The position numbers and the translations under genes were made by a program. Shown here in pieces: positions 42,657-52,585 of a stretch of 64,000 bases of DNA. The stretch comes from Algoriphagus zhangzhouensis. GTDB lineage: Bacteria > Bacteroidota > Bacteroidia > Cytophagales > Cyclobacteriaceae. The notes under the pieces are model-generated. The model did no database searches. It had not been told where the DNA came from and saw only the letters and a list, made by a program, of their open reading frames with translations. Location of the stretch: assembly GCF_900148515.1 (NCBI RefSeq), contig NZ_FRXN01000005.1, positions 317,186 through 381,185 on the forward strand. The letters are read 5' to 3'. How positions within the stretch are numbered: the first letter of the stretch is position 1; each line of letters starts with the position of its first letter.

Positions 42657-45600
42657 ATGTTTAAGAAATTCATACAACGGCCAGTATTGGCCATAGCTAT
42701 CTCATTAGCTATCGTATTTCTGGGATTTCTGGCGATCAATACCCGTCCAGTTTCTCAGTTTCCGCAGATCGCACCTCCCCGCGTCAATATCTTTATTGCC
42801 TTCCCGGGTTCCAGTGCCGATGTTTTGGTGAAATCAACATTGATTCCTTTGGAGCGTGCCATCAATGGTGTGCAGGGAATGCAATACATTATTTCTGATG
42901 CTACCAGTGCCGGTGAAGCTACAATCCAGATCATTTTTGAACCTGGTACTGATCCGAACGCAGCTGTTGTAAACGTAAAGACTAGGGTCGATCAGGTCAT
43001 GAATAACCTGCCTCCATTGGTACAGAGAGAAGGGGTAATTATCACTCCGATCCAGCCAAGTATGTTAATGTATGTGAACTTGTTCAGTAAGGATAAAAAT
43101 GCAGATGAGAAGTTCTTGTACAACTATGCGAAGGTGAATATTCTTCCTGAGCTACAGCGTATTAGTGGTATGGGTAGAGCTCAGATTCTGGGTAGTAGAC
43201 AGTACGCAATGCGTGTTTGGTTGAAGCCAGATCGAATGAGAGCTTACAATATTTCTACTGAAGAAGTATTGAGTGCGATCGATGAGCAAAGTGTGATTGG
43301 TAGACCTGGACGTTTGGGACAAGCATCTGGTAAAACTGCCCAATCTCTAGAATATGTATTGACGTATCAGGGTCGATTTAATAAGCCAGAAGAATATGAG
43401 AATATCATTATCAAAGCGAATGCTGAAGGTGAGATTCTAAAATTGAAGGATATCGCAGAGGTTGAATTGGGTAGTGAATTCTTTGATATCTATTCCAACA
43501 AAGACGGTTACCCTGCTGCTTCCATGGTGTTGAAGCAGAACTTTGGTTCCAATGCGAGTAAAGTAATTGAGGATGTGAAAGCTAAGCTTAAAGAAATGGA
43601 GCCTACTTTCCCTCCGGGTATGAGTTATGAGATCAACTATGACGTTTCCAAGTTTGTGGATGCATCTATTGATAAAGTACTTCATACTTTGTTTGAAGCG
43701 TTCGTCTTGGTGGCTTTGGTGGTATTCCTATTCTTGGGAGACTGGAGATCCACTTTGATTCCGGCCATTGCGGTTCCGGTATCCTTGATTGGGGCCTTTG
43801 TCTTCATGCAGATATTTGGACTTACGATCAACCTGATCACTCTCTTCGCTCTAGTATTGGCGATTGGTATTGTGGTCGATGATGCGATTGTGGTAGTGGA
43901 AGCAGTTCACGCAAAAATGCATGACAAACACTTATCTCCTTACAAAGCAGTAAAAGAAGTATTGGGTGAAATTTCTGGTGCAATTATCGCGATTACCTTG
44001 ATTATGACCGCAGTATTCGTTCCGGTAGCCTTTATGACTGGACCGGTTGGGGTATTCTATCGTCAATTCTCTATTACAATGGCTAGTTCCATTGTACTAT
44101 CCGGTGTGGTTGCCTTGACTTTGACTCCAGTGCTTTGTGCTATGATTTTGAAAAACAACCATGGTAAAGAGAGAAAGAAATCCCCAATAGATAAATTCCT
44201 TGACTGGTTCAACGACAAGTTCGAAAGACTGACAGGGAAATATACCGGTCTATTGAAATTGATCGTGAATAGAAGAGTAGTTACTTGGGCTATTTTGGGT
44301 GCCTTTGCTTTCGGTATCGTTGCGGTGAATGAAACACTTCCTACAGGATTTATCCCGAATGAAGATCAAGGTATGATCTACGCGATCATTCAGACACCTC
44401 CGGGATCTACCTTGGAAAGAACCAATGAAGTTTCCAGACAATTGCAGGCTATTGCAGAAGAGGTTGATGGGATTCAATCTGTTTCTTCCTTGGCTGGATA
44501 TGAAATCTTGACCGAAGGTCGTGGTTCCAACGCCGGTACCTGTTTGATCAACTTGAAAGATTGGTCAGATCGTGAGCATTCTGTTCATGAAATCATTGAA
44601 GAGTTGGAAGAAAAAACTCACAACTTGGGTGCAGTGATCGAATACTTTGAGCCACCAGCAGTACCTGGGTACGGTTCTTCTGATGGTTTCTCTTTGAGAA
44701 TGATCGATAAAAACCCAACCATTGACTATCAAGAGTTTGATCAAGTGAATGCTGAGTTTATGACTGCTTTGAAGAAAAGACCTGAATTAGCTGGTCTGTT
44801 TACCTTCTTTGCTGCCAATTATCCTCAGTATGAATTGAAGATTGACAATGAGCTTGCGATGCAGAAAGGGGTTTCTATCGGGAAAGCAATGGAAAATCTA
44901 GACGTTTTGATCGGTTCTACTTATGAGCAAGGTTTCATACGTTTCGGTAACTTCTTCAAAGTATATACTCAGGCTGCTCCTGAATACAGAAAACTTCCTA
45001 GCGATGTATTGAATCTGTTCATTAAGAATGAAGAGGGTGAGATGGTTCCTTATTCTTCATTTATGAAAATGGAGAAAACGCAAGGACCGAATGAGATCAC
45101 TCGTTTCAACTTGTATACATCTTCATCAATCAAAGGGGTTCCTGCACCAGGTTTTACTTCAGGGGATGCTATCAAAGCAATTCAAGAAGTGGCTGCGGCT
45201 ACTTTGCCAAATGGATATGATATCGCCTGGGAAGGTCTTTCCTATGATGAAGCAAGAAGAGGGAATGAGGCGATATACATCTTCGTGGTTGTATTGATCT
45301 TCGTTTATCTGGTATTGGCAGCACAGTATGAAAGTTTCATTATTCCATTGGCGGTAGTTACTTCATTGCCTGCGGGGGTATTTGGATCCTTCTTACTGCT
45401 GAAAGTCATGGGCTTGGCCAATGATATTTATGCCCAGATCGGTTTGATCATGTTGGTCGGTCTATTGGGTAAAAACGCCGTATTGATTGTGGAATTTGCG
45501 GTGCAAAAGCATCAGGAAGGATTGAGTATTCTTGATTCCGCGATCGAAGGTGCAAAGGTACGTTTCAGACCTATTTTGATGACATCATTTGCCTTCATTG

Positions 45601-45812
45601 CCGGTTTGATTCCATTGGTAATCGCCACTGGACCTGGTGCAATTGGTAACAGAACTATCGGTTCATCCGCATTGGGAGGTATGTTGTTCGGTACCGTCTT
45701 CGGGGTAATTATTGTCCCTGGATTGTACTACATATTTGCCACGATTGCAGATGGAAGAAAGATGATCAAGGATGAAGATTTTGCACCTCTAACAGAAGAA
45801 CGCCATGCTTAA
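42657..45812 (+). CDS. RND multidrug efflux pump, HAE1 family (AcrB-like permease)
   Basis: This 1051-residue inner-membrane pump has the normal AcrB length and motifs: N-terminal FIQRPVLAIAISLAIVFLGF, the porter segment INTRPVSQFPQIAPPRVNI, TM4 GIVVDDAIVVVEAVHAKMHD with the paired Asp of proton relay, FVPVAFMTGPVGVFYRQFSI, and the second-half LAAQYESFIIPLAVVTSLP and GLLGKNAVLIVEFA. It exports hydrophobic or amphiphilic compounds using the proton gradient; actual substrates cannot be told. Its last eight bases overlap the outer-membrane factor gene. Confidence 0.95.
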   Translation: MFKKFIQRPVLAIAISLAIVFLGFLAINTRPVSQFPQIAPPRVNIFIAFPGSSADVLVKSTLIPLERAINGVQGMQYIISDATSAGEATIQIIFEPGTDPNAAVVNVKTRVDQVMNNLPPLVQREGVIITPIQPSMLMYVNLFSKDKNADEKFLYNYAKVNILPELQRISGMGRAQILGSRQYAMRVWLKPDRMRAYNISTEEVLSAIDEQSVIGRPGRLGQASGKTAQSLEYVLTYQGRFNKPEEYENIIIKANAEGEILKLKDIAEVELGSEFFDIYSNKDGYPAASMVLKQNFGSNASKVIEDVKAKLKEMEPTFPPGMSYEINYDVSKFVDASIDKVLHTLFEAFVLVALVVFLFLGDWRSTLIPAIAVPVSLIGAFVFMQIFGLTINLITLFALVLAIGIVVDDAIVVVEAVHAKMHDKHLSPYKAVKEVLGEISGAIIAITLIMTAVFVPVAFMTGPVGVFYRQFSITMASSIVLSGVVALTLTPVLCAMILKNNHGKERKKSPIDKFLDWFNDKFERLTGKYTGLLKLIVNRRVVTWAILGAFAFGIVAVNETLPTGFIPNEDQGMIYAIIQTPPGSTLERTNEVSRQLQAIAEEVDGIQSVSSLAGYEILTEGRGSNAGTCLINLKDWSDREHSVHEIIEELEEKTHNLGAVIEYFEPPAVPGYGSSDGFSLRMIDKNPTIDYQEFDQVNAEFMTALKKRPELAGLFTFFAANYPQYELKIDNELAMQKGVSIGKAMENLDVLIGSTYEQGFIRFGNFFKVYTQAAPEYRKLPSDVLNLFIKNEEGEMVPYSSFMKMEKTQGPNEITRFNLYTSSSIKGVPAPGFTSGDAIKAIQEVAAATLPNGYDIAWEGLSYDEARRGNEAIYIFVVVLIFVYLVLAAQYESFIIPLAVVTSLPAGVFGSFLLLKVMGLANDIYAQIGLIMLVGLLGKNAVLIVEFAVQKHQEGLSILDSAIEGAKVRFRPILMTSFAFIAGLIPLVIATGPGAIGNRTIGSSALGGMLFGTVFGVIIVPGLYYIFATIADGRKMIKDEDFAPLTEERHA

Positions 45813-47235
45813 GAAACATATATTTCAAGGTGTCGGAGCCCTGTTGGTTGCGGCCACACTTTACTCTTGTGCACCTACTCAAGCTCTTAAAAAGGAAAAC
45901 CGTGAGGTCCCAGATGCTTTTCTGGGATCCACGGATACTACTAACTCCGCTCAAATCGTTTGGTCTGATTTCTTCAATGACCCGAATTTGAAGGCATTGA
46001 TTGATACAGCTTTGGTAAGAAACCAGGAGTTGAATCAGGTGATGCAAGAAGTAATTATCACTTCAACAGAAATTCAGGCTAGAAAAGGAGAATACCTTCC
46101 TTTTGTAAATATTCAGGCAGGTGCCGGAATGGATAAAGTAGGAAGATATACACGTAATGGCGTAGTTGAGCATAGCCATGAAATTACCGAAGGAAAAGAA
46201 TTCCCTGAGCCATTAGGGGATTTGATGTTCGGAGCTGTTGCTTCTTGGGAACTTGACGTTTGGAAAAAGTTGAGAAACTCCAAGAAAGCAGCTGTGATGA
46301 ATTACCTGTCCACTGTGGAGGGCAAGAATTTCATGACAACCAAATTAGTCGCTGAAATCGCCAATTCATACTTTGAGCTAATGGCTTTGGATAATCAATT
46401 AGATATTCTAAACCAGAATATTGAAATCCAAAAGAATGCATTAAAGGTGGTGAAAATGCAAAAGCAAGCCGCAAAGGTTACCGAATTGGCGGTTAAGCGA
46501 TTTGAAGCGGAAGTAGCTAAAAACCAAAGTAGAATTTATGAAGTTCGTCAGCAAATCACCGAAACTGAGAATGGCATCAATTTCTTGTTGGGTAGATATC
46601 CTCAACCAATTGTAAGAAGTTCTGCAGCATTTCCTGATTTGATGCCTCAAATGTTGAAAGAAGGTATTCCTTCTCAACTTTTAGCTAACAGACCAGATAT
46701 ACGCCAGGCTGAAATGGGCTTAGAAGCTGCTAAGCTGGATATCCAAGTTGCAAAGGCTGAGTTTTATCCTTCTTTTAGAATTGTCGGTGGAATTGGGTAC
46801 AATGCATTCAATGCCAAGTATTTGTTGACTACACCAGAATCATTGATTTTCAATTTGGCTGGTGATATGGTAGCACCATTAGTCAACAGAAATGCAATCA
46901 AGGCTAACTATCAAGCTGCAAATGCCAAGCAAGTAGCTGCTGTTTATGAGTATGAAAAGACCATTTTGAACGGCTATGTAGAAGTAGCGAATCAGTTGGC
47001 CAAAATTGAAAACCTTCAGCAGAGTTTTGCCCTGAAATCTCAACAGGTACAAGCCTTGACAGAATCTATTACTATTTCCAATAACTTGTTTAGTTCTGCT
47101 CGTGCAGATTACATGGAAGTTTTGCTTACTCAAAGAGAAGCATTGGAATCTAGAATGGAGTTGATCGAAACCAAGATGCAGCAGATGAATGCCATGGTCA
47201 ACATGTACCAGGCACTTGGTGGTGGATGGAATTAA
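45805..47235 (+). CDS. Outer-membrane efflux factor (TolC/NodT family), lipoprotein
   Basis: This 476-residue protein has a lipoprotein signal with Cys22 (ATLYSCAPTQ) and the duplicated OEP repeats of TolC-like channels (LIDTALVRNQELNQVMQEVI, LLANRPDIRQAEMGLEAAKL, VAKAEFYPSFRIVGGIGYNA, MEVLLTQREALESRMELIET). The LLANRPDIRQAE motif is characteristic of the NodT group. It completes the tripartite RND exporter. The ATG lies inside the pump gene's last codons (8-base overlap), so translation is coupled. Tandem terminators follow. Confidence 0.94.
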   Translation: MLKKHIFQGVGALLVAATLYSCAPTQALKKENREVPDAFLGSTDTTNSAQIVWSDFFNDPNLKALIDTALVRNQELNQVMQEVIITSTEIQARKGEYLPFVNIQAGAGMDKVGRYTRNGVVEHSHEITEGKEFPEPLGDLMFGAVASWELDVWKKLRNSKKAAVMNYLSTVEGKNFMTTKLVAEIANSYFELMALDNQLDILNQNIEIQKNALKVVKMQKQAAKVTELAVKRFEAEVAKNQSRIYEVRQQITETENGINFLLGRYPQPIVRSSAAFPDLMPQMLKEGIPSQLLANRPDIRQAEMGLEAAKLDIQVAKAEFYPSFRIVGGIGYNAFNAKYLLTTPESLIFNLAGDMVAPLVNRNAIKANYQAANAKQVAAVYEYEKTILNGYVEVANQLAKIENLQQSFALKSQQVQALTESITISNNLFSSARADYMEVLLTQREALESRMELIETKMQQMNAMVNMYQALGGGWN

Positions 47236-47310
47236 GTAGTTGAAAGTAAAGTAAATAAGGTTAGATGTTTGTTACATCCTAATTGAGTGATGATTGACTC
47301 GTTTTTTCGG

Positions 47311-47345
47311 AAACCATTCTGCAGCGTTGCGGGATGGTTTTTTTT
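47311..47345 (+). terminator. First terminator hairpin after RND operon
   Basis: AAACCAT (47311-47317) pairs with ATGGTTT (47334-47340), with a small GCA/TGC inner stem, followed by five further Ts. Confidence 0.65.
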
Positions 47346-47358
47346 GAATTCAAAAAAG

Positions 47359-47395
47359 AAAACCTCCATTCATCTTCTGAATGGAGGTTTTTACT
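47359..47395 (+). terminator. Second, strong terminator hairpin after RND operon
   Basis: A perfect 14-bp stem (47359-47372 with 47378-47391) with a five-base loop. The stem ends in a short T tract; the A-rich left side may let it act in both directions. Confidence 0.8.
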
Positions 47396-47520
47396 TTTGG
47401 TAATAAAGTATTAAGGGAACAAAAAGTGTTGGAAAAAATCCCTTAATGATGGTCTAGAAAAAATTGATGAGAAAAGCTGCTTAATCACCCTATTTCAAAG
47501 GTACTTCCTCTTAATGAAAA

Positions 47521-47547
47521 AAAAATACCCTGTACTGGGTATTTTTT
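47521..47547. terminator. Third terminator-like hairpin in the spacer
   Basis: A perfect 10-bp stem (AAAAATACCC at 47521-47530 with its complement at 47537-47546) with loop TGTACT and a T run. There is no gene directly to its left that it would end. Confidence 0.6.
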
Positions 47548-47699
47548 AGGGTAATTCATAAAAAGTTTTCCACAAAATGGTAGGAAAGCAATAAATAATA
47601 ATACTTAAGCAAGATGCCTGTTTTTGGCTGTAGTTTAATTCAAGATGGATTTTTTCAGTTGATTTTTTTCTTTTACTACACTCTAGCTAATTTGTGTGC

Positions 47700-49211
47700 A
47701 TGCTTCGCACCCTTCAGATTTTTTCAATATTAACCCTACTAATTATTGTTTGGGGTATCCCAAGAGGCTTTGATTTTTCAGATGAAGGGTTGTATGTGCT
47801 ATTGGCTGATCCAAATCAACTCAATTCAAATGGACCGATTTTATATGACCTATTTTTAAAATTGGTTTACAAGATTTTCAGTATTCAATTTAATATTCAG
47901 GGATTAAGATGGATAAGGTTGATTGGGACTCTAAGCTCAGTTTTTGCCTTGTATTTATTTACAAATCAGCTCCGGAAAGAAAAAGCTAATTCAAGTTTGG
48001 TATGGGTAGTTTTTTTTGGCTTGATGTGTTCATATGCCTTTTTGCCTCCAAGTTTGTCATACAATACGCTTTTGTTGATTGGCACTTGTTGGTGGCTTTA
48101 TTTTTTGTTTCAAAAAAAGTACTCACGTTTATTTCTGGCAGGAGTCAGTATAGCCTTATTGTGCTATGTAAAGTTGCCTTCAGCTATTCTACTTTTTTTC
48201 ATTTCAATTCTTTTGATTTGGAGGGAAAACAGGTTGGGTAACCTATGGTTCCTATTGGGCTTGTTTGTGACTTTGTTTTGCTTTGAATTGATCTTTTATT
48301 TCCTCTTTGAGGATGGGTTTTTAAATAGAATAAACTATTTCCTCACCAATTCAATTGCCAGGCCCAGTTATAGTTTACTTGCATTGATTAAAAGTACTGT
48401 GGTTGGGATTTTTTGGATATTTCTATCTTTTATGACTTGCTATTCAAGTCGGAAAATTAGTATTGTCCAGCGAAGCGGACGAAACCTAATCTTTACTTTT
48501 GGGATTTTAGTTTTGGCAATTATTGGATGGTTTACCCACATTACCGATGAATGGAACCATCTAATTTTACTAGCTATATCTGCTGGGCTGGGTTGGGTCA
48601 TGGCTGAAGTTGACTTGAAAAGGACTTCATCTCCTGATGTTTCAATCCTGATTACTTTAATGGTACTTCCATTCGTCCTTCATTTTGGAAGCAATGTGTA
48701 TTGGCTCAGGCTAGGGATTCATTTTTTGGTTTTCTGGCTTTTGGCCTTATTTCTTATATGGGAAAATGGAAGGAAATTCATTGGATTTAGTATTGGGCCT
48801 TTAACATTTCTGCTCGTTTTAAATGGAATTTGGCTAAATCCATTTGAGCAGAAACCTTTATGGGAAGCCAAGTACGAATGGAAGTATGGTTCAAGTAATT
48901 CAATACTTTTAAATGAAGAGCAAGTTACTTTGTTGGAAAATCTTCGGGAATTCAGGGGAGCTACACAAAAAGATGAAGTTGCCTGTGCATATAGAAACCC
49001 AGGCATGGCCTATCTTGCTGGTATGAAAAATTGGGGGAAAATTGGCTTTTGGGAAAAGTCCGAATTGGAAATGATTATTCAATTAAAGGGATTTCCAAAT
49101 GAATTGATTTATTGGGGAGAGGAAGCATTGCCGTTCGGTATGAAAGAAAAATACCAAACAGAAAATATTGGGTTTTATCAAGGTGAAAAAATTCAGTTTC
49201 TATGGAAATGA
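47700..49211 (+). CDS. Polytopic membrane protein, probable GT-C-fold glycosyltransferase
   Basis: This protein has about 503 residues and ten or more hydrophobic helices, with an acidic motif in the first extracytoplasmic loop (WGIPRGFDFSDEGLYVLLAD), as in GT-C glycosyltransferases of the PMT/ArnT/GT39-83 type that use polyprenyl-phosphate sugars. The C-terminal 110 residues are soluble (YEWKYGSSNSILLNEEQVTL). ATG 47700 was chosen; an in-frame GTG lies at 47694. The gene overlaps the following membrane gene by 10 bases. Its place at the head of the polysaccharide region fits a sugar-transfer role, but the enzyme class is an inference from topology and one motif. Confidence 0.6.
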   Translation: MLRTLQIFSILTLLIIVWGIPRGFDFSDEGLYVLLADPNQLNSNGPILYDLFLKLVYKIFSIQFNIQGLRWIRLIGTLSSVFALYLFTNQLRKEKANSSLVWVVFFGLMCSYAFLPPSLSYNTLLLIGTCWWLYFLFQKKYSRLFLAGVSIALLCYVKLPSAILLFFISILLIWRENRLGNLWFLLGLFVTLFCFELIFYFLFEDGFLNRINYFLTNSIARPSYSLLALIKSTVVGIFWIFLSFMTCYSSRKISIVQRSGRNLIFTFGILVLAIIGWFTHITDEWNHLILLAISAGLGWVMAEVDLKRTSSPDVSILITLMVLPFVLHFGSNVYWLRLGIHFLVFWLLALFLIWENGRKFIGFSIGPLTFLLVLNGIWLNPFEQKPLWEAKYEWKYGSSNSILLNEEQVTLLENLREFRGATQKDEVACAYRNPGMAYLAGMKNWGKIGFWEKSELEMIIQLKGFPNELIYWGEEALPFGMKEKYQTENIGFYQGEKIQFLWK

Positions 49212-50755
49212 GATTGCCTTCGTGGAATCATCTTGTCTTAGCTTTAACGGTAATTGTATACCTATGTCTGTTTTTTCTAATTCCTTGGAGATTTCAGACA
49301 AACGATGATGTAATAATAATGTGGCTAGTTTCAGGTGCTTATACTGGAGTTTCTGAAACTTATGCAGTTTTCATTCATCCTTATTTAAGTTGGAGTCTTG
49401 CTCAGATTTATGATGCATATCCTCAGTTCAATTGGTATGGGCTTTCATGGTATATAACTATTTCAATTTCAGTTGTATTAGTACTAAATCGCATTCTAAG
49501 TGATATCGCTTCACCCAAATGGAAAGCATTTTGGGCATCGTTCATTTTTTTACTTGGATTTCATTTTTGTTTGTTTCCCCAGTTTACACTAGTAGCTGGT
49601 TTGGCTGGCTATTCAGGTATGTATTGCTTATCTGGTAATAGGAGAAATTATCTTGAAAAAGGAATTTCGATTATTCTTATAGTTACAGGGGTAATGATTA
49701 GATGGGAATCTGTTGCTTTAGTGATGATTGGTTGGGTTTGGAGTTCTTTTATTTTCTCCATTGATAATAGAAAAGTACTTTTTCAGAATCTATTGCTTGT
49801 TGTAGCCATATTTCTAACCCTTTTGGGGTTGAAATTAGATTATGAACAAAGATTTGTTGAGCAAGATTTTTTGGCTTTCAATAAAGCAAGGGCTGGAGTG
49901 ATTGATCATCCCGTATTTGTTGAAAGTATCAGAAATGAAGAGATAAGTAGAGAAAGTGATTGGTTTTATTATGGGAGATGGATGTTTGAAGAACTCCCAA
50001 TTGATATAGAAAGACTTAAATCAAAAAAGATTGAACTCGATAAACAATTGTACACCTGGAAAGAGTTGAAAAATGGTTTGCAGAGAATTATTAGAGTCCA
50101 ATTGACAGAACTTTTCAAATCAATGATGATTTTGATTCTCTTTTTTGGTGTGATAAGAAGTTCATGGAAACTCGATAGAAAGCTCCTCTATTTGGTGGTT
50201 TGGCTGATTTTCTATTTGATTTTTAACCATTATAACCTCTTATTAGGGAGAGTTAATCTCCTGTTTTTTCTAGTTTTTTTGTTTCCCATCTTGAAAAAGC
50301 CAGAAACAGAAAAACCTTCAAAATTCATAATACCAAGTGTTTTAGTATTATGGACCTTTCTGGGTATACATGCTTTTAATTTTTGGAAAGAAGCTTTAGG
50401 AAGAGAGAAGATTAACAAGGAGTTTTATTTTTTATTTGAAAAGAAAGAAGAGAATTCACCTTTGTTTTTGGAAGGGTTTTTTGAATATAATTATATGGAA
50501 TCATTCAATAAATTAGAGCCTGTGCCAGCTCTAACTTATGGCTGGATATCCAATAGCCCTTTTCAAAGAAAAGCATTTGAGCTTAGAGGTTTTGAAAATT
50601 TAAATGAATTAGAATCCTATAGTTTGATAGCTTTTCAGTTTCCTGAACCATTGGTATTTCCAGATTATATTCAGCGCTTAGGTTCAAAATATGAAGTCAA
50701 ATCTGAGTTTGAATTAGAAAATTTGCGAATTCTCAATTTTTTAAAGGTGCGATGA
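49202..50755 (+). CDS. Polytopic membrane protein, GT-C-like
   Basis: This 517-residue protein has many hydrophobic helices and the loop motif WRFQTNDDVIIMWLVSGAYT; the TNDD pattern recurs in a group of uncharacterised bacterial GT-C-like membrane proteins. The C-terminal part is soluble (FEKKEENSPLFLEGFFEYNY). It overlaps the previous gene by 10 bases and the next by four (ATGA), so the three membrane genes form one operon. The function is probably sugar transfer on the periplasmic face; this is not proven. Confidence 0.55.
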   Translation: MEMRLPSWNHLVLALTVIVYLCLFFLIPWRFQTNDDVIIMWLVSGAYTGVSETYAVFIHPYLSWSLAQIYDAYPQFNWYGLSWYITISISVVLVLNRILSDIASPKWKAFWASFIFLLGFHFCLFPQFTLVAGLAGYSGMYCLSGNRRNYLEKGISIILIVTGVMIRWESVALVMIGWVWSSFIFSIDNRKVLFQNLLLVVAIFLTLLGLKLDYEQRFVEQDFLAFNKARAGVIDHPVFVESIRNEEISRESDWFYYGRWMFEELPIDIERLKSKKIELDKQLYTWKELKNGLQRIIRVQLTELFKSMMILILFFGVIRSSWKLDRKLLYLVVWLIFYLIFNHYNLLLGRVNLLFFLVFLFPILKKPETEKPSKFIIPSVLVLWTFLGIHAFNFWKEALGREKINKEFYFLFEKKEENSPLFLEGFFEYNYMESFNKLEPVPALTYGWISNSPFQRKAFELRGFENLNELESYSLIAFQFPEPLVFPDYIQRLGSKYEVKSEFELENLRILNFLKVR

Positions 50756-51927
50756 ATATCAATTGGGACATAAAAAAGTTACCCAAATCCTTTTGGTACT
50801 CTTTGTTTCTGATTTGTGGGATTAATGGATTATTGGGGTTTTGGATGATTTCAGGGAGAATATTTTCAGATTTTCCTGCCCATATCGATATCCTTAATTT
50901 CTATTTAGAGAATGAGAAATTCCCGTATCCCCCTTTATATTATGCGGCTTTTGGTTTTTTTGGTTGGGTATTACCAATTGAAAAAAGTTTTGAAATAGGA
51001 TTGCTCATTATTGTGATTCTAGGTTGGGGTTGGAAGTATATTTTGACGTATAAATATTTCGATCAAAAAGGAAGGGTAGAAGCATTGCTTCCTTGGCTTC
51101 CGGTTGCATTTCTATTTTTATTTCCAGTCACTATACCATGGATTGAGAAAAGTTTTTTTTTGGGTAAATTTTCTCCAAATGTTTGGCATAATGGAAGTTC
51201 TGTCCTCATGTGGCCATTTTGTTTTTTACTTTTCACCAATACACTTGATTATTTAAAAGGAGAGAGTTCGAGTATTTGGGCAATAGTTATTTACTCAGTT
51301 ATTATTTTATTGATCAAGCCTAGCTATTTGTTTGGATATGTTCCTGGCATTCTGACAGCATTGGCAATTGAGAAATATTCAACCAGAACATGGAGAGTTC
51401 TGATTGCTTACGTGACCTTTATTTTGTTATTATTATGGTTGAGTAAAATATTGATTTTTGAAGGAAGTGCCCCTTCAAGCATCTTTTATAATTTCAATTC
51501 AAAAGGTGGAGTGAGGATAGATCCCCTGGGGGTTTGGTTAGAGTTTTCAGAAAATTTAGGTTGGGATTTGTTAAGTAGCTTCCTTTTGCCAATGCTTATT
51601 ATGGTTTTTTATTGGCAGAAATTGAAAACTCAAAAGGACTTTCAACTTTCAGCTTTTGTGTTCTTATTTTCTATGATTGTATTTTTTTCATACTCAGAAA
51701 CTGGGCCTGGCTACTTGCATGGGAATTTTTATTGGCAAATACCAGTGGCGTTTTTTTTATTTTTATTAGTTATGATCAAGCATGTATTGGTGATTTGGAA
51801 AGATGAAGAAAAAAAGAGTCTGTCCAGATTTATAAAAAAGAATCTTGTTTGTATGGTCTTTTTTATTCAAGTCCTTTCTGGAATCTACTATTTATTCCAT
51901 TTTAGTTATTCAGGATACTTTTTTTAA
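50752..51927 (+). CDS. Polytopic membrane protein of unknown function (GT-C-like)
   Basis: This 391-residue protein has about ten hydrophobic helices. An early extracytoplasmic loop carries an acidic motif (SGRIFSDFPAHIDILNFYLE) in the position where GT-C enzymes keep their catalytic Asp. Other features are NVWHNGSSVLMWPFC and a short basic tail. The start codon overlaps the upstream stop (ATGA). It is the third and last gene of the membrane-protein operon. I do not recognise a named family. Confidence 0.5.
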   Translation: MNINWDIKKLPKSFWYSLFLICGINGLLGFWMISGRIFSDFPAHIDILNFYLENEKFPYPPLYYAAFGFFGWVLPIEKSFEIGLLIIVILGWGWKYILTYKYFDQKGRVEALLPWLPVAFLFLFPVTIPWIEKSFFLGKFSPNVWHNGSSVLMWPFCFLLFTNTLDYLKGESSSIWAIVIYSVIILLIKPSYLFGYVPGILTALAIEKYSTRTWRVLIAYVTFILLLLWLSKILIFEGSAPSSIFYNFNSKGGVRIDPLGVWLEFSENLGWDLLSSFLLPMLIMVFYWQKLKTQKDFQLSAFVFLFSMIVFFSYSETGPGYLHGNFYWQIPVAFFLFLLVMIKHVLVIWKDEEKKSLSRFIKKNLVCMVFFIQVLSGIYYLFHFSYSGYFF

Positions 51928-52078
51928 AAACGTTTCATGTTCTTTTGAAATATGTCAAATCACCTTAATTTGCTACTGAGTAATTTTTTTACTCATCCGA
52001 GGCTAGCTTCTATGGGAGTGAAAGGGCGAAGCTTTTAAATTACTGTTCTCCCAATTTTTAGATTTTTAAATCAACACC

Positions 52079-52585
52079 TTGTTAGAATCTCTCGTCACAT
52101 CAAAAACCAGAGTTAAGCTTTTATTAAAATTCTTCTCTCATCAGAATTCGGGTTATCTACGCTCTTTAGCCAAAGATTTTGATGAATCTACAAATTCGGT
52201 AAGAGTTGAATTGAACCGGCTAACAGAAGCAGGTCTTCTCGTATCAGAAGAAGAGGGTAAAACAAAAGTGTATAAAGCCAATTCTCAGCACCCGTTTTTC
52301 ACAGAAATCAAAAATATGGTTTCTAAATTTTTGGGTCTTGATGATCTGATGGAAAGAATTGTAAAACGAATGGGAGATGTAGAAAAAGCATATATCATTG
52401 GTGATTATGCAAATGGAATTGACTCTGGTACAGTTGAAATGATTTTAATAGGGAAAGATTTGGATACCCAATATTTGGAGTTCATCAAAAACAAGACATT
52501 CGAGAAAGTCAATAGAAAGGTACAGGTATCCATCTTAGAAGAAGACCCAGGTACAATTTCAGGTATTTTGGTTTTTGGTGCTTGA
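52079..52585 (+). CDS. Winged-helix regulator with degenerate nucleotidyltransferase-like C-terminal domain
   Basis: This 168-residue protein starts at TTG 52079; an in-frame stop at 52067-52069 leaves no upstream start. Residues 1-80 are an ArsR-like winged helix (LVTSKTRVKLLLKFFSHQNS, YLRSLAKDFDESTNSVRVEL, TEAGLLVSEEEGKTKVYKAN). Residues about 95-165 (VEKAYIIGDYANGIDSGTVE, MILIGKDLD) keep the shape of a minimal nucleotidyltransferase (GSYARG...DIDL) with the active-site Gly-Ser and Asp residues altered, so it is probably a sensor rather than an enzyme. It stands at the front of the polysaccharide genes, a place where such regulators recur in Bacteroidota. Confidence 0.7.
   Translation: MLESLVTSKTRVKLLLKFFSHQNSGYLRSLAKDFDESTNSVRVELNRLTEAGLLVSEEEGKTKVYKANSQHPFFTEIKNMVSKFLGLDDLMERIVKRMGDVEKAYIIGDYANGIDSGTVEMILIGKDLDTQYLEFIKNKTFEKVNRKVQVSILEEDPGTISGILVFGA

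Larger units (their letters stand above)
47236..47699. other. Spacer of 464 bases with three hairpins and a candidate small RNA
   Basis: After the efflux operon there are two rightward terminator hairpins (47311-47345 and 47359-47395), an isolated inverted repeat (47410-47418 with 47439-47447) and a further terminator-like hairpin (47521-47547). No protein-coding frame is supported. The segment 47400-47547 could be a small RNA, see findings. Confidence 0.5.
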
